Below are positions 1-8,580 of a stretch of 53,708 nt of DNA, one piece after another; position 1 is the first letter of the stretch; every line of letters starts with the position of its first letter. Source of the stretch: Sphingomonadaceae bacterium (lineage in GTDB: Bacteria > Pseudomonadota > Alphaproteobacteria > Sphingomonadales > Sphingomonadaceae); the NCBI GenBank assembly GCA_025356175.1, contig JANXUP010000178.1, positions 1 to 53,708 on the forward strand. Direction: 5' to 3'. The notes beneath the pieces are model-generated. The model was not told the origin of the DNA. It saw only the letters and a list, made by a program, of their open reading frames with translations, and made no database searches. Made by a program: the position numbers and the translations under genes.

Positions 1-1
1 A

Positions 2-124
2 CGCGGTGTCCACAACGAAGCGGCTGAATTGCTGGTCGAGCGGCTCGAAGGCAAGGTCGAAACCGACTTTGCCACTGCAAGACGGCTGTTCACTTTGATC
101 TGCGTGCTCCATATCAGGGGCTGA
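2..124 (+). CDS. C-terminal end of an unidentified protein (5' truncated by window)
   Basis: An open frame runs from the window edge to a TGA and encodes about 40 residues ending in a hydrophobic stretch ([12 protein letters not shown]). It lies on the same strand as the GH25-like gene and stops 16 bp before it, so the two could be cotranscribed. I do not recognise the family from this tail. The codons are ordinary for this GC-rich genome, which favours real coding, but the function cannot be assigned from what is visible. Confidence 0.5.
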   Translation, partial: RGVHNEAAELLVERLEGKVETDFATARRLFTLICVLHIRG

Positions 125-140
125 GGGGTCGATTCACAGC

Positions 141-839
141 ATGGCACGCAAGAAATCCACCGCATCGCGGCTGCGCCTGTCCGGCGCACTGGTGCTGCTC
201 GCGCTGATCGTGCTCGGCTGGGGCTGGTGGCAACTCCACCACTGGCGGCCCGGGCGCGCCGACTTCCCGGTCCAGGGGATCGAGGTTGGAGCTGAGGACG
301 GCGCGGTCGACTGGAAGGCCGCCAAGGCAATCGGCGCGAGCTTTGCCTATCTCGATGCCTCGGCCAGCGCCTTTGCCCGCGATCCGGTGTTTGTGAAAAA
401 CCTTGAAGATGCGCGCGCGGCCCGGTTGCAGGTCGGCGCGGTGCACAAGTATGATCCATGCCAGCCGGCGGAAAAGCAGGCGGCCAACTTCGTCACCGTG
501 GTGCCGCGCGATGCCGCTCTGCTGCCACCGGCGGTCGATCTCGACCTGCTGGCGGACGAATGCCCGGTGAAGGTCAGCGACGCAGCTGTGACCAGCGAAC
601 TGATGACCTTCCTCAACCAGATCGAGACGCACACCGGCAAGCCGACGATCCTCAAGATTTCCAGCAGCTTCGAGAAGCGCTATCACCTTGCGGCGAAGAT
701 CGATCGCAACCTGTGGCTGGAGCGCACGCGGTTTGCGCCTGACTATGCCGGGAGACCGTGGATGCTGTGGACTGCCAACTCGATGCTCGATAGCGCGGCG
801 GCCGACACCGCGCTGCGCTGGGTGGTGGTGGGCAAGTGA
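141..839 (+). CDS. GH25-family (lysozyme-like) membrane-anchored protein
   Basis: A 232-residue protein with one N-terminal membrane segment (about residues 14-31) and a periplasmic GH25 muramidase-like domain. The family pattern is clear: GIEVGAEDGAVDW at the first strand, RDPVFVKNLEDARAARL, a PCQP segment, QAANF, then PPAVDLDL. In active GH25 enzymes the first motif carries an Asp (GxDVS) and the central motif is Asp-x-Glu. Here the first acid is Glu and the central motif is DLD, so two of the three usual acids are conservatively swapped and muramidase activity is doubtful. A GAGGGG ribosome site lies about ten bases upstream of the ATG. The stop overlaps the cytidine deaminase start by four bases, implying translational coupling. 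Confidence 0.8.
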   Translation: MARKKSTASRLRLSGALVLLALIVLGWGWWQLHHWRPGRADFPVQGIEVGAEDGAVDWKAAKAIGASFAYLDASASAFARDPVFVKNLEDARAARLQVGAVHKYDPCQPAEKQAANFVTVVPRDAALLPPAVDLDLLADECPVKVSDAAVTSELMTFLNQIETHTGKPTILKISSSFEKRYHLAAKIDRNLWLERTRFAPDYAGRPWMLWTANSMLDSAAADTALRWVVVGK

Positions 840-1264
840 GCTGGGACCGTGACAGCCTGATCGCCGCCGCGCTGGCTGCCGCAGACAAGGCCTATGCGCC
901 CTATTCGGGGTTCCACGTCGGGGCGGCGCTGGGCTTTGCCGATGGCAGCGTGGTGACCGGCGCCAACGTCGAGAATGCGAGCTACGGGTTGACGCTGTGC
1001 GCTGAAACCGTCGCGGTGGGCAAATTGTTGTCCGACGGGCAGCGCGGCAAACTTGAAGCGGTGGCCGTTGTCGGCGGCAAGGCAGGCGCGGTAGGCGTGG
1101 GCGCGCCGGTCAGCCCGTGCGGGCGCTGCCGGCAGGTGCTGAACGAAGTTGCCCAGCTTGGCGGCACCGATCCGATCGTGTTGTGCGTCGGCGCGGACGC
1201 GGTGCTTGAAGTCAGGCTATCGGCCTTGCTGCCGCATGCCTTCGGCCCGGCAAACCTCGTCTGA
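836..1264 (+). CDS. cdd: cytidine deaminase
   Basis: A 142-residue zinc-dependent enzyme that deaminates cytidine and deoxycytidine to uridine and deoxyuridine in pyrimidine salvage. The zinc site and general base are visible as CAETVAVG (Cys and the catalytic Glu) and PCGRCRQVL (two more Cys). The substrate-binding GANVENASYGLTLCAE segment precedes them. The length matches the short homotetrameric class. The GTG start overlaps the stop of the GH25-like gene in a GTGA, so this is the second gene of a coupled pair; the pairing has no obvious functional logic. Confidence 0.95.
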   Translation: MSWDRDSLIAAALAAADKAYAPYSGFHVGAALGFADGSVVTGANVENASYGLTLCAETVAVGKLLSDGQRGKLEAVAVVGGKAGAVGVGAPVSPCGRCRQVLNEVAQLGGTDPIVLCVGADAVLEVRLSALLPHAFGPANLV

Positions 1265-1272
1265 GACTACCG

Positions 1273-1707
1273 CTACTGCGCAGGCCCGCGGATCGGTTCA
1301 TCGCCTTGACTGATGCCGCCCGACCGATTGCGTGACGAAGACATCAGCTGCCCTGCTTCTGCGGCAGAGCTGGGTCCGGCCCCGGGGACCTTTGCACCGG
1401 CATCTCCGAGTGCAGGTTCCGCGCCGGGCGCTTCGGGCGTAGCTGCCTGATCTTCAGCGGTCTCACCAATGACCTGATTGGCTTCGTCGCCCGAATTGGC
1501 TTCAGCCAACGGCGCGGCTGGGGCTTGCGCCATGCGGGCCGGGATGGGAGCTGCCGCGGCGAACGGCGCTGGCGGCAGGGACATTGCGGCACCAGGTTCC
1601 GCGCGATCGGCCGAAAACAGCGCCACTGTCCCGGCGAGCGCCAGGGTTATCCACGCAAAGCGTTGATATGATTGGGACGGTCCCACGGTTTCGGTCTTTG
1701 ACGCCAC
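1273..1707 (-). CDS. hypothetical protein, single membrane segment, Ala/Pro-rich
   Basis: A 144-residue product with a short cytoplasmic tail, one hydrophobic segment (AWITLALAGTVALFSA, about residues 18-34) and a low-complexity tail rich in Ala, Pro, Gly and Glu. No domain is recognised. It converges on cdd with only eight bases between stops and diverges from the TadG-like gene. The composition is typical of a poorly conserved, membrane-anchored, disordered protein. The long frame supports coding, but GC-rich DNA also produces spurious ORFs, so confidence is moderate. Confidence 0.5.
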   Translation of the reverse strand: MASKTETVGPSQSYQRFAWITLALAGTVALFSADRAEPGAAMSLPPAPFAAAAPIPARMAQAPAAPLAEANSGDEANQVIGETAEDQAATPEAPGAEPALGDAGAKVPGAGPSSAAEAGQLMSSSRNRSGGISQGDEPIRGPAQ

Positions 1708-1861
1708 CGGACCGGTTTACCCCGGGGGAGTTAATGCCCCTGTCTTAAGCATGGTTCACAAATTATTGCAGGCTGGGGGCGGCCCCTAGTGCCGAATTAG
1801 CGCGTACTTAACCAAGCTCATTAGCCAGCTGCATTGGTTGCTCTGCTAGACCGCCGAGACG

Positions 1862-3769
1862 ATGTGGCGGGATTTCAAAACTGATCGGCGGGCAGTGCGC
1901 GCGCTTCGCGTGCTGGCCACGGCCCTGCTGCGCGATGTGCACGGCAATGCGATCATGCTGATCGCTGCGGCGCTGGTGCCGATGCTCGCACTGCTCGGCG
2001 GTTCGATCGACATGGGCCGGTCTTACCTCTCGGAAAGCCGCCTGCAACAGGCCTGCGACTCGGGCGTGCTTGCGGCACGCAAGCGGCTCGGCACCGAAAT
2101 CGCAGCCAATGGCCAGGTGCCTGCGGATGTCGCAGCGATCGGTGCAAGGTTCTTCAACCTCAACTTCCACGACGGCCAGTACGGAACCACCGACCGCGAA
2201 TTCCAGCTTACCCTGGGCAGTGATTATGCGCTCTCCGGCGAAGCGCGGGTCAATGTTCCGACTACTTTGATGCGGTTGTTCGGGCAGCAGAATGTCGCGC
2301 TTGAGGTCAAGTGCTCGGCGCAGGTCGGCATGGCCAATACCGACGTGATGATGGTGCTCGACGTTACGGGGTCGATGAATGAAACCAATGCGGGCGATTC
2401 GGTCTCCAAGATCACGCTGCTGCGCTCGACCATCGGCGGCTTCTACAACGAGCTTGAGGCCAACAAGGCCAACGGCACCCGCATCCGCTATGGCTTTGTG
2501 CCCTATTCGACCAACGTCAACGTAGGCGCGCTGCTCAAGGACGACTGGGTGGTCAAGAACTGGACCTACCAGTCGCGCACTTTGGTGGGCGGCGGCAATG
2601 GCAGTGGCAACAAGTCGTTCTGGGCGGTGGGCAGCGTGATTTCGGGGTCGCTCAATTCGACCAAGGATTCGCAATATCCAGCTAGCGGTTCGAACGGAAA
2701 CTATTCGTGCTCGTCGCCGCCATCGAGCACGCTCAGGTCGACCTCGGTACAAAAGGGCACGGTCACTTTGCCCTATGCCGGGCCGCCGGCAGGGACCGAA
2801 ACACGCACCTCGTATTGGTACACGTACAACGGCTCCCAATATTCGGTCGCGCTGAAAGGCAGCAACTGCCAGGTCACCAAGCAGACCTACACCAATTATG
2901 TGGTCGCTTACGATTGGGTGACCATCCCCGCACTGCAGTCCTCGTCGAAGTTTCAATACAAGGCGGTTGCCTCGGATGTCTCGTCGTGGCGGAACACTTC
3001 GAACGGCTGCATTGAGGAACGTGCGACTTACCCGATCGACGACTACACGAACGTCGATCTCAGCCGGGCGATGGATCTCGATCTCGACCGGGTTCCTACC
3101 CTGGGCGACAGTGCCACCCAGTGGCGGCCACAGTTCCCGGAAAAGATCTATGCCCGGTCGCTCAAGTGGGACAACTCCGGCAGCTTCACGACCTCGCCGG
3201 TCACCACGAACGATGAATTTTTCGCGCCGCTGGTCGGTGACACCGCAGCCTGCCCCTCCGCAGCGCAGAAGCTCAAGGAAATGACCTCGCTCCAGCTTTC
3301 GACCTACCTCTCCGGGCTCAAGGCCGGGGGCAGTACCTATCACGATATCGGGATGATCTGGGGTGGGCGGCTGCTTTCGCCGAGCGGGATCTTCGCCAAC
3401 GAAAACGCCGACGTTTCGCCCAGCCAGCCGACCAATCGCAACCTGATCATGATGACCGATGGCCAGACCTCGGCGCTTGATCTCAGCTATACGTCCTACG
3501 GGATGGAACCGATCGACCGGCGGCGCTGGGCGACCGGCTCGGCCAGGACGCTGACCCAGACGGTCGAAGACCGCTTCAGCTTCGCTTGCCAGGAAGTGAA
3601 GAAGAAGAACATCACGGTGTGGTTCATCGCCTTCGGCACCGAACTCAACCCGATCATGACCGAATGCGCCGGCCCCGGCCACGCCTTCCAGGCGAGCAAC
3701 GGCCAGGAATTGGCCGCAGCATTCAAGCAGATCGCCGGCGGGATCTCGAACCTCAGGTTGACGAAGTAA
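1862..3769 (+). CDS. TadG-like Flp pilus-associated protein with von Willebrand factor A domain
   Basis: A 635-residue protein. Residues 28-65 hold the TadE/TadG N-terminal membrane segment ([16 protein letters not shown], then SIDMGRSYL...[13 protein letters not shown]), which anchors it in the inner membrane. A vWA domain starts near residue 160 with a metal-ion (MIDAS) motif, VLDVTGSM, and resumes late with [10 protein letters not shown] and [10 protein letters not shown] long Ser/Thr/Tyr/Asn-rich insert (about residues 240-400) separates the two parts. In Flp/Tad systems TadG-like proteins belong to the envelope part of the pilus machine, but no other tad gene is in this window, so this is an orphan copy. 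Its 3' end overlaps the convergent M14 carboxypeptidase gene by 17 bp. Confidence 0.85.
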   Translation: MWRDFKTDRRAVRALRVLATALLRDVHGNAIMLIAAALVPMLALLGGSIDMGRSYLSESRLQQACDSGVLAARKRLGTEIAANGQVPADVAAIGARFFNLNFHDGQYGTTDREFQLTLGSDYALSGEARVNVPTTLMRLFGQQNVALEVKCSAQVGMANTDVMMVLDVTGSMNETNAGDSVSKITLLRSTIGGFYNELEANKANGTRIRYGFVPYSTNVNVGALLKDDWVVKNWTYQSRTLVGGGNGSGNKSFWAVGSVISGSLNSTKDSQYPASGSNGNYSCSSPPSSTLRSTSVQKGTVTLPYAGPPAGTETRTSYWYTYNGSQYSVALKGSNCQVTKQTYTNYVVAYDWVTIPALQSSSKFQYKAVASDVSSWRNTSNGCIEERATYPIDDYTNVDLSRAMDLDLDRVPTLGDSATQWRPQFPEKIYARSLKWDNSGSFTTSPVTTNDEFFAPLVGDTAACPSAAQKLKEMTSLQLSTYLSGLKAGGSTYHDIGMIWGGRLLSPSGIFANENADVSPSQPTNRNLIMMTDGQTSALDLSYTSYGMEPIDRRRWATGSARTLTQTVEDRFSFACQEVKKKNITVWFIAFGTELNPIMTECAGPGHAFQASNGQELAAAFKQIAGGISNLRLTK

Positions 3770-4889
3770 GCCACTCCAGCAGCGCACCCAGACAATCGGC
3801 GCCCAGCTGCGCCGAGCGTTCGGGTGACCACGCCTGCACCGCACAGGGCAGGTCGTCGTTATCCTTGAACGGCATTTCCAGCGTCATCGTCACCGCGCCG
3901 AAGCGTTCGGCGAGCTGGTTGGTCGACATCGTCATGTTGGCATTTCCGGCGCGCGCCACCGGGTAACCGAGCCGGGTCTGGAAATCGGGCGAGCGGCGCT
4001 CAAGAATGGCCGCGTAACGGTCGTACCCGGCCTGCTGCTTTTCGTTCCACGAGGGGATACCGTGGAACCCGGCCAGGAATACGGCAGGGATCGCCTCGTC
4101 GCCGTGGACATCGATCGCGAAATCAAGCCCGGTTTCGTCCATCGCATTGCGGATCGCCAGCACCTCGGGCGATTTCTCAGCGCTCGGCTCGGCCCATTCG
4201 CGGTTGAGGTTGATCCCCGCCGCATTGGTCCGCAGGTGCCCCCGGCGCGAGCCGTCGGGGTTGGCGTTGGGCACGACATGGAAGCGGCACAATTGACGCA
4301 ACTTGCGCGCCACCGGATCGGCCGCATCGGTCAACCGGCCCAGCGCGCCTTCCATCCACCATTCGGCCATGCTTTCACCGGGGTGCTGGCGGGCATAGAG
4401 CCAGACTTGTTTGGAGCCCTCACCCAGTTCGAGGCAATCGATCGGCTGCCCGTCGAGGCTGCGGCCGACGACCCGATGCGTCACCCCATCGGCCAACGCA
4501 GTCTGACTGACGAGATCGTGATGCCGCTCCATCGAATAGGGCGCGAAATAGGCGAACCAGGCGATCCCGCCGTCGGGCTGGTAAGTGATGGTCAGGGTGC
4601 CGCCATCTTCGTGCGCATCGTAGTTACTGGCGGCGCGAGCCCAGAACTCGCGGTCCTCGCTCACTGCCGCGCGGTAAGCAGGCCAGCCGCCCGGATAGGC
4701 CGAGGTACCCAGCCCGGTGATTCGCAGCGTCAGCTCGCGGGCCGCGCAGCCGCTCACCCGGAAATGGAACCACTGGAAGAACTCTGACTGGTGATCGAGC
4801 CGGATCTTGAGCGCGGCGGTGGTGCCGTCGATGGCGAGGACTTCGATATTGCCGCTGTCGAAGGCGGCGTCGATCATGATGTCTGTCAT
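3753..4889 (-). CDS. M14-family zinc carboxypeptidase (cytosolic CCP type)
   Basis: A 378-residue protein without signal peptide. An N-terminal beta domain (residues about 1-125), typical of cytosolic carboxypeptidases, precedes the M14 catalytic domain. Zinc ligands are visible as [10 protein letters not shown] (HxxE) and DVHGDE (His). Substrate-binding residues sit in NPDGSRRG and NLNREW, and the catalytic Glu in TLEMPF. The family removes C-terminal amino acids; bacterial members' substrates are mostly unknown. The ATG overlaps the stop of the upstream DUF4136 lipoprotein gene by four bases (ATGA), so the two are probably cotranscribed. The 3' end overlaps the convergent TadG-like gene. 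Confidence 0.88.
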   Translation of the reverse strand: MTDIMIDAAFDSGNIEVLAIDGTTAALKIRLDHQSEFFQWFHFRVSGCAARELTLRITGLGTSAYPGGWPAYRAAVSEDREFWARAASNYDAHEDGGTLTITYQPDGGIAWFAYFAPYSMERHHDLVSQTALADGVTHRVVGRSLDGQPIDCLELGEGSKQVWLYARQHPGESMAEWWMEGALGRLTDAADPVARKLRQLCRFHVVPNANPDGSRRGHLRTNAAGINLNREWAEPSAEKSPEVLAIRNAMDETGLDFAIDVHGDEAIPAVFLAGFHGIPSWNEKQQAGYDRYAAILERRSPDFQTRLGYPVARAGNANMTMSTNQLAERFGAVTMTLEMPFKDNDDLPCAVQAWSPERSAQLGADCLGALLEWLTSST

Positions 4890-5467
4890 TTGACCTCGAT
4901 AGTCTCACCCGACTGGCCGGGGAAGCCCGCAAACAGCGCTTCGCTCATCTTGGGCGCGCCAAGCGCTGTGGTGGCGAGCGGGGACTTGCTCGACACAGTG
5001 AAACTTGCCCGGCCTTCCCACAGCGTGGCCCCGCTAGCGCGGTCGCGGATCGAGACGGCCAGATCGGTTTCCACTTGCGCCGCTGGCTTGGGCGAGAGGT
5101 TGATCCCGATACCCAGGCCCAGCCCGCTGCCGTAAGTCCCGGTCGAGCCGCCCACACCGACGCTGACCGGGCTCGAACTCTGGGGCTGCAAGGTGCGGCG
5201 CGATAGCTTGACCAGCGCCACCTGCCCGCCGCTGCCCGGCGGCGCCGCAGTATAGCCGGCCACGGCCAGCTGGCGCATCACCGCCGCGCTGTAAGTCTGC
5301 CATTCAAGCGAGGCCGGGTCATTCCCCGGGGCGGGCTCGATTGCGATTGCGCCCTTGCCCAGCTGTGCCACATCGGGCGCATGGAAACGGGTTACCTCGA
5401 CCGGTCCGACCGGGGCAACGCAGCCGCCAAGTGCAAGGGTCAATGCGGCAAGAACAAGACGCTTCAT
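4886..5467 (-). CDS. DUF4136-family lipoprotein
   Basis: An envelope lipoprotein of about 193 residues. The signal peptide ends in a lipobox (LALGGC), predicting a lipid-modified Cys at about residue 16. The rest matches the DUF4136 pattern: a first part with VTRFHAP and a strand-rich C-terminal part with [14 protein letters not shown] and LWEGRA. The ATG was chosen because an AGAGG ribosome site lies nine bases upstream; a TTG nine bases earlier is less likely. The function of DUF4136 lipoproteins is unknown. A paralogue lies directly upstream, and the M14 peptidase follows with a 4-bp overlap. Confidence 0.82.
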   Translation of the reverse strand: MKRLVLAALTLALGGCVAPVGPVEVTRFHAPDVAQLGKGAIAIEPAPGNDPASLEWQTYSAAVMRQLAVAGYTAAPPGSGGQVALVKLSRRTLQPQSSSPVSVGVGGSTGTYGSGLGLGIGINLSPKPAAQVETDLAVSIRDRASGATLWEGRASFTVSSKSPLATTALGAPKMSEALFAGFPGQSGETIEVK

Positions 5468-5533
5468 CGCGGGCAACCTCTCATGGATCGGCTGCGCGCG
5501 ATCCTGAATCCGATTGCCGGGCGATGCAAGGCC

Positions 5534-6253
5534 TTACCGCTCACCCATGCGGGTCGGAAAGCCGTCGAACAGCACGCCGGCCAGCTTGGTGGCCACCGCT
5601 TGCTCGGTCCAGCGCTGATCACCTTCGCGGGTGATGATGTCAGCGCGTCCTTCCCACAGTACGGCACCAGTCGAACGGTCCCGGATTCGGGCTTCGAGGC
5701 GCGTGGAGATCAGCGCCCCGCGCGGCTTCGAGCCATCGTAGGCCAAGGCGACCCCAAGCATCGAGCCGCGGTTCGAAACCCCCATCGTCATCTCGCCGCT
5801 CACCGGCTTGTGCGGAGCCTCCGCAGGTTCAGCTTGCGCCCGCATGATCCTGACTTCGGCAGTCTGGCCGGACCCGGGTGCAGGGTGCACGGTGTCATAG
5901 CCAGCCTTGACCAGCCGGTCTTCTACCGCCGCTTCGAAAGTCGGGTTGGGTCCATCCGAATCGGGGAGGCCGCTTTCAGAATCGGGCTCTGCTGCCATCG
6001 GCACAACTGTGATCGCGCCGTGGCCCAGCGCCAGCGCGGCGTCGCCCTCGGCGCGGAACCGGGCCACGTCGACCTTGCCTTCGCGTGAAGGTGCCTGCCG
6101 CGCACCGTGGCCGCTCCAGGCCGGTTCGCGCCAGCCAGGTCCATCCCAGCCGGGTCCGCCCCAGCCACCGCGCTGCGCCAGCAGGGCAGTTCCAGACAAT
6201 CCGAGCGAAGCGACGATGACGGTTTGGAGCACGGCTGAACGGGAGGGCAGCAT
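5534..6253 (-). CDS. DUF4136-like secreted protein (paralogue of the downstream lipoprotein)
   Basis: A 239-residue exported protein with an N-terminal signal sequence (VIVASLGLSGTALLAQ) followed by a Gly/Trp/Pro-rich linker (about residues 27-50) and a DUF4136-like domain. It shares with its neighbour the [16 protein letters not shown] strand, the RIRDRSTGAVLWEGRAD block and the FDGFP/FAGFP ending. It has no lipobox Cys, so unlike its neighbour it is probably soluble or cleaved by signal peptidase I. AAGGAC lies upstream of the ATG. The two genes are 66 bases apart on one strand and look like a tandem duplication that diverged. Confidence 0.75.
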   Translation of the reverse strand: MLPSRSAVLQTVIVASLGLSGTALLAQRGGWGGPGWDGPGWREPAWSGHGARQAPSREGKVDVARFRAEGDAALALGHGAITVVPMAAEPDSESGLPDSDGPNPTFEAAVEDRLVKAGYDTVHPAPGSGQTAEVRIMRAQAEPAEAPHKPVSGEMTMGVSNRGSMLGVALAYDGSKPRGALISTRLEARIRDRSTGAVLWEGRADIITREGDQRWTEQAVATKLAGVLFDGFPTRMGER

Positions 6254-6397
6254 GAAAAGTCCTTGATCTGGGAGTTGCGGACAGGGCCGTCCTTCGCCTC
6301 GGAAGCTTGCGCTGCGCTGAACGGTTGATGAAATCGTCTGCAGGCGGCGCGCCGTTAACCACTTTGCCGCGCGGCCATGCTAGCGAACGGCCACATC

Positions 6398-7414
6398 ATG
6401 ACTGACAAAGTTCCCGTACTCGTCACCGGCGGCGCCGGATACATCGGCAGCCACGCGGTGCTCGCGCTGGTCGACCAGGGCTGGCCGGTCGCCGTAATCG
6501 ACAACCTGACCACCGGTTTCCGCTGGGCGGTGCCCGAAGGCGTGACCTTCTACGAAGGTGACATCGAGGACGGAGCGCTGCTGGCGCGCATTTTCGCCGA
6601 ACAGGGCATGTCCGACGGTACTGGCGCGGTGATGCATTTCGCCGGCTCGATCGTGGTCCCCGAATCGGTTGAGAACCCGCTCAAGTACTATCACAACAAC
6701 ACCGCGAAGAGCCGCGCGCTGATCGCCGCCGCAGTGGCCGCCGGAGTGCCGCACTTCATCTTCAGTTCGACCGCGGCGACCTATGGCATCCCCCAGGAAT
6801 CGCCGGTGCGCGAAGACAGCCCGAAGCTGCCGATCAATCCTTACGGCATGTCCAAGCTGATGACCGAGACCATGCTGGCCGATGTCGCCGCGGCGCATCC
6901 GATCAATTACTGCGCGCTGCGCTATTTCAACGTCGCCGGAGCCGATCCGCGCGCGCGCACCGGGCAGTCGACCGCCGGGGCAACGCACCTGATCAAGGTC
7001 GCGGTGGAGGCGGCGCTGGGCAAGCGCAGCCATGTCGAGGTGTTCGGCACCGATTACGCCACCCCCGATGGCACCGGGGTGCGCGACTACATCCATGTCA
7101 GCGACCTTGCCGCCGCGCATGTCCTCGCGCTTGAGGCGCTGATTGCGAAGCCAGCCGAATCGCTCACCATGAACGCCGGTTATGGCCGCGGCTTCTCGGT
7201 GCTCGAAGTGCTCGATGCAGTCGACCGGGTGACCAACCTGACCATCGAACGCCGCCTCCAGCCCCGCCGTGCGGGCGATCCCGATGCGCTGATTTCCGAT
7301 AATGAGAAGATCAAGTCGACCCTGCCGTGGGTGCCGCAATACGCCGACCTCGATGTGATCGTTGCCCACGCGCTGCAATGGGAGCGGCGTTTGGGCGAGA
7401 TCCGGGGCAAATAG
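6398..7414 (+). CDS. galE: UDP-glucose 4-epimerase
   Basis: A short-chain dehydrogenase-type epimerase of about 338 residues interconverting UDP-glucose and UDP-galactose, feeding polysaccharide and lipopolysaccharide synthesis. The NAD-binding GGAGYIGSH is at the N-terminus, the catalytic Ser in FSSTAATYG, and the Tyr-x3-Lys pair in NPYGMSK. RYFNVAGADP and the GTGVRDYIHVSDLA block are classic GalE features. The ATG before TDKVPVLV places the Rossmann motif at the usual distance; an upstream in-frame ATG (6377) is possible, and neither has a strong ribosome site. A palindromic repeat follows two bases after the stop. Confidence 0.93.
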   Translation: MTDKVPVLVTGGAGYIGSHAVLALVDQGWPVAVIDNLTTGFRWAVPEGVTFYEGDIEDGALLARIFAEQGMSDGTGAVMHFAGSIVVPESVENPLKYYHNNTAKSRALIAAAVAAGVPHFIFSSTAATYGIPQESPVREDSPKLPINPYGMSKLMTETMLADVAAAHPINYCALRYFNVAGADPRARTGQSTAGATHLIKVAVEAALGKRSHVEVFGTDYATPDGTGVRDYIHVSDLAAAHVLALEALIAKPAESLTMNAGYGRGFSVLEVLDAVDRVTNLTIERRLQPRRAGDPDALISDNEKIKSTLPWVPQYADLDVIVAHALQWERRLGEIRGK

Positions 7415-7416
7415 GG

Positions 7417-7580
7417 GGTTCGCGCAGAGATCGCTGAGGCGCAGAGGCCTGGCTTTGCGCCGCAGGCATCTCCAGACTTTGGGCGCTGCGCCGAACTCTC
7501 AGCTCGCGGGACGAAAGCGGCTTTGCCGCAAACCCAATCCCTTTGCGCCTCTGCGCCCTCTGCGATCTCTGCGCGAAACC
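7417..7580 (+). repeat. REP-like intergenic palindrome, family A copy 1
   Basis: Two near-identical arms of about 31-33 bases (7417-7447 and 7548-7580) in inverted orientation flank about 100 bases. The arm consensus reads GGTT(T)CGCGCARAGAYCGC and continues with repeats of the CGCARAG type. A second copy with the same arms and a different centre lies at 26819-26952. The element begins right after the galE stop and ends before the L36 promoter. Transcripts could fold into a long hairpin and act as a terminator. Confidence 0.8.
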
Positions 7581-7609
7581 TTTTCGCCGTCTCTGCAGCG
7601 CGCGCCCGC

Positions 7610-7638
7610 TTGACTTGGGCCAGACTCACCCGTAACGG
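7610..7638 (+). promoter_or_regulatory. promoter of rpmJ (TTGACT, 17 nt, TAACGG)
   Basis: The hexamers TTGACT (7610-7615) and TAACGG (7633-7638) are separated by exactly 17 bases and lie about 45 bases upstream of the L36 start. The same pair with the same spacing and a shared GGCCC tail occurs before rpmH, and a close variant before rpsT. This points to a shared sigma-70-type ribosomal-protein promoter. Confidence 0.7.
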
Positions 7639-7682
7639 CCCACCTTCAATTTCAGGCGGCATTGTCCGCTCCCGAGGAAACC

Positions 7683-7808
7683 ATGAAGATTCGCAACAGC
7701 CTCAAGTCGCTCAAGGGTCGCCACCGCGATAACCGCGTGATCCGTCGCCGCGGGCGCACTTACGTGATCAACAAGACCAACCGCCGCTTCAAGGCGCGCC
7801 AGGGCTAA
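7683..7808 (+). CDS. rpmJ: 50S ribosomal protein L36, type B (zinc-independent)
   Basis: A 41-residue basic protein absent from the ORF track. It begins [17 protein letters not shown] and continues [23 protein letters not shown]. This is the long type-B (YkgO-like) form lacking the zinc-binding Cys/His residues of type A. In alphaproteobacteria this form is usually the housekeeping L36. It helps stabilise the large ribosomal subunit. It is a single-gene unit with its own promoter upstream and a GC-rich hairpin just after the stop. Confidence 0.95.
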   Translation: MKIRNSLKSLKGRHRDNRVIRRRGRTYVINKTNRRFKARQG

Positions 7809-7816
7809 CCAGCCCG

Positions 7817-7837
7817 GCGGGGTCCTTCGGGGCCCGC
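7817..7837 (+). terminator. probable terminator of rpmJ
   Basis: A GC-rich hairpin with a 9-bp stem (one mismatch, one wobble) and a TTC loop lies nine bases after the L36 stop. No long T tract follows, so it could be an attenuating or mRNA-stabilising hairpin instead. Confidence 0.5.
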
Positions 7838-7902
7838 GTAAAAGTCCTGCGGCCCGCCTCCCACCCGGGATGCGGGCCGAAGTCATTTTGGAGGTGGCGA
7901 GA

Positions 7903-8508
7903 ATGATCGAAGCAGTCGTATTCGATGTCGGCAAGGTGCTGGTTGAATGGGAACGCGACCTGCCGTTCCGCCGCCTGATCCCTGACCCGGCGACACGGGC
8001 GTGGTTCATGGATACGGTCATCCCGCTTGAATGGCACGGCGAGCATGACGCCGGACGCAGCGCGGCGGAAATGATCGCGGAGCGCAGCGCACTCTATCCC
8101 GAACATGCTCACCTGATCGAAGCCTGGCTCAGCCACTTCAACGAGACCATCCCCGGCCCGGTGCCGGGTAGCGAGGAACTGGTCGAGGCACTGCACGCGC
8201 GCGGCGTGCCGCTTTATGCGATCACCAACTTCGGCGCCGACACCTGGGCCGGGTTCGTACCGGACTGGCGGCTGCGCGAATTCTTTCGCGACATCGTGGT
8301 TTCGGGCGATGAGCAGCTCGCCAAGCCCGACCCGGCGATCTACGCCCTGGCCGCGGGCCGCTTCGGCCATGATCCCGCCGCAATGCTGTTCATCGACGAC
8401 AGCCTGACCAACGTAACCAGCGCGCGGAATTGTGGCTGGCAGGCGCACCATTTCATGAATGCGGATGGGCTGCGCACCGCTCTGATCGAGCACGGTTTGC
8501 TGAAATAG
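7903..8508 (+). CDS. HAD-superfamily phosphatase, YihX-like subfamily IA
   Basis: A haloacid dehalogenase-type hydrolase of about 201 residues. Motif I is VVFDVGKVL: the nucleophile Asp is present, and the position usually held by the acid/base Asp is Gly, as is typical of the YihX-like group (FDxGNV). Motif II is the Thr in YAITNFG, motif III the Lys in LAKPDPAIY, and motif IV the DD in MLFIDDSLTNV. E. coli YihX acts on glucose-1-phosphate; the substrate here is unknown. The ATG at 7903 was preferred over the track start because GGAGGTGG lies just upstream. A bidirectional hairpin follows the stop. Confidence 0.88.
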   Translation: MIEAVVFDVGKVLVEWERDLPFRRLIPDPATRAWFMDTVIPLEWHGEHDAGRSAAEMIAERSALYPEHAHLIEAWLSHFNETIPGPVPGSEELVEALHARGVPLYAITNFGADTWAGFVPDWRLREFFRDIVVSGDEQLAKPDPAIYALAAGRFGHDPAAMLFIDDSLTNVTSARNCGWQAHHFMNADGLRTALIEHGLLK

Positions 8509-8514
8509 GAAAAA

Positions 8515-8542
8515 GGCCCCCGCTCATTGCTGAGCGAGGGCC
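8515..8542. terminator. bidirectional terminator between the HAD and CC_3452-like genes
   Basis: A 12-bp stem with one mismatch and a TTGC loop, preceded by AAAAA on the plus strand, sits between two convergent genes, so it can terminate both. The A run on the plus strand gives a T tract only for the leftward transcript. Confidence 0.75.
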
Positions 8543-8580
8543 AGGGGGGCTGTTCTAGGAGTGCCTGGAACTAAGTCGCG

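Noticed and set aside
1808-3844. 678-residue minus-strand ORF antisense to the TadG-like gene
   Set aside because: It has no domain, is rich in Arg, His and Gly, and mirrors a well-supported vWA/TadG gene; a GC-rich shadow frame.
6380-7378. 332-residue minus-strand ORF antisense to galE
   Set aside because: galE has complete catalytic motifs; the antisense product is His/Arg/Gly-rich without domain.
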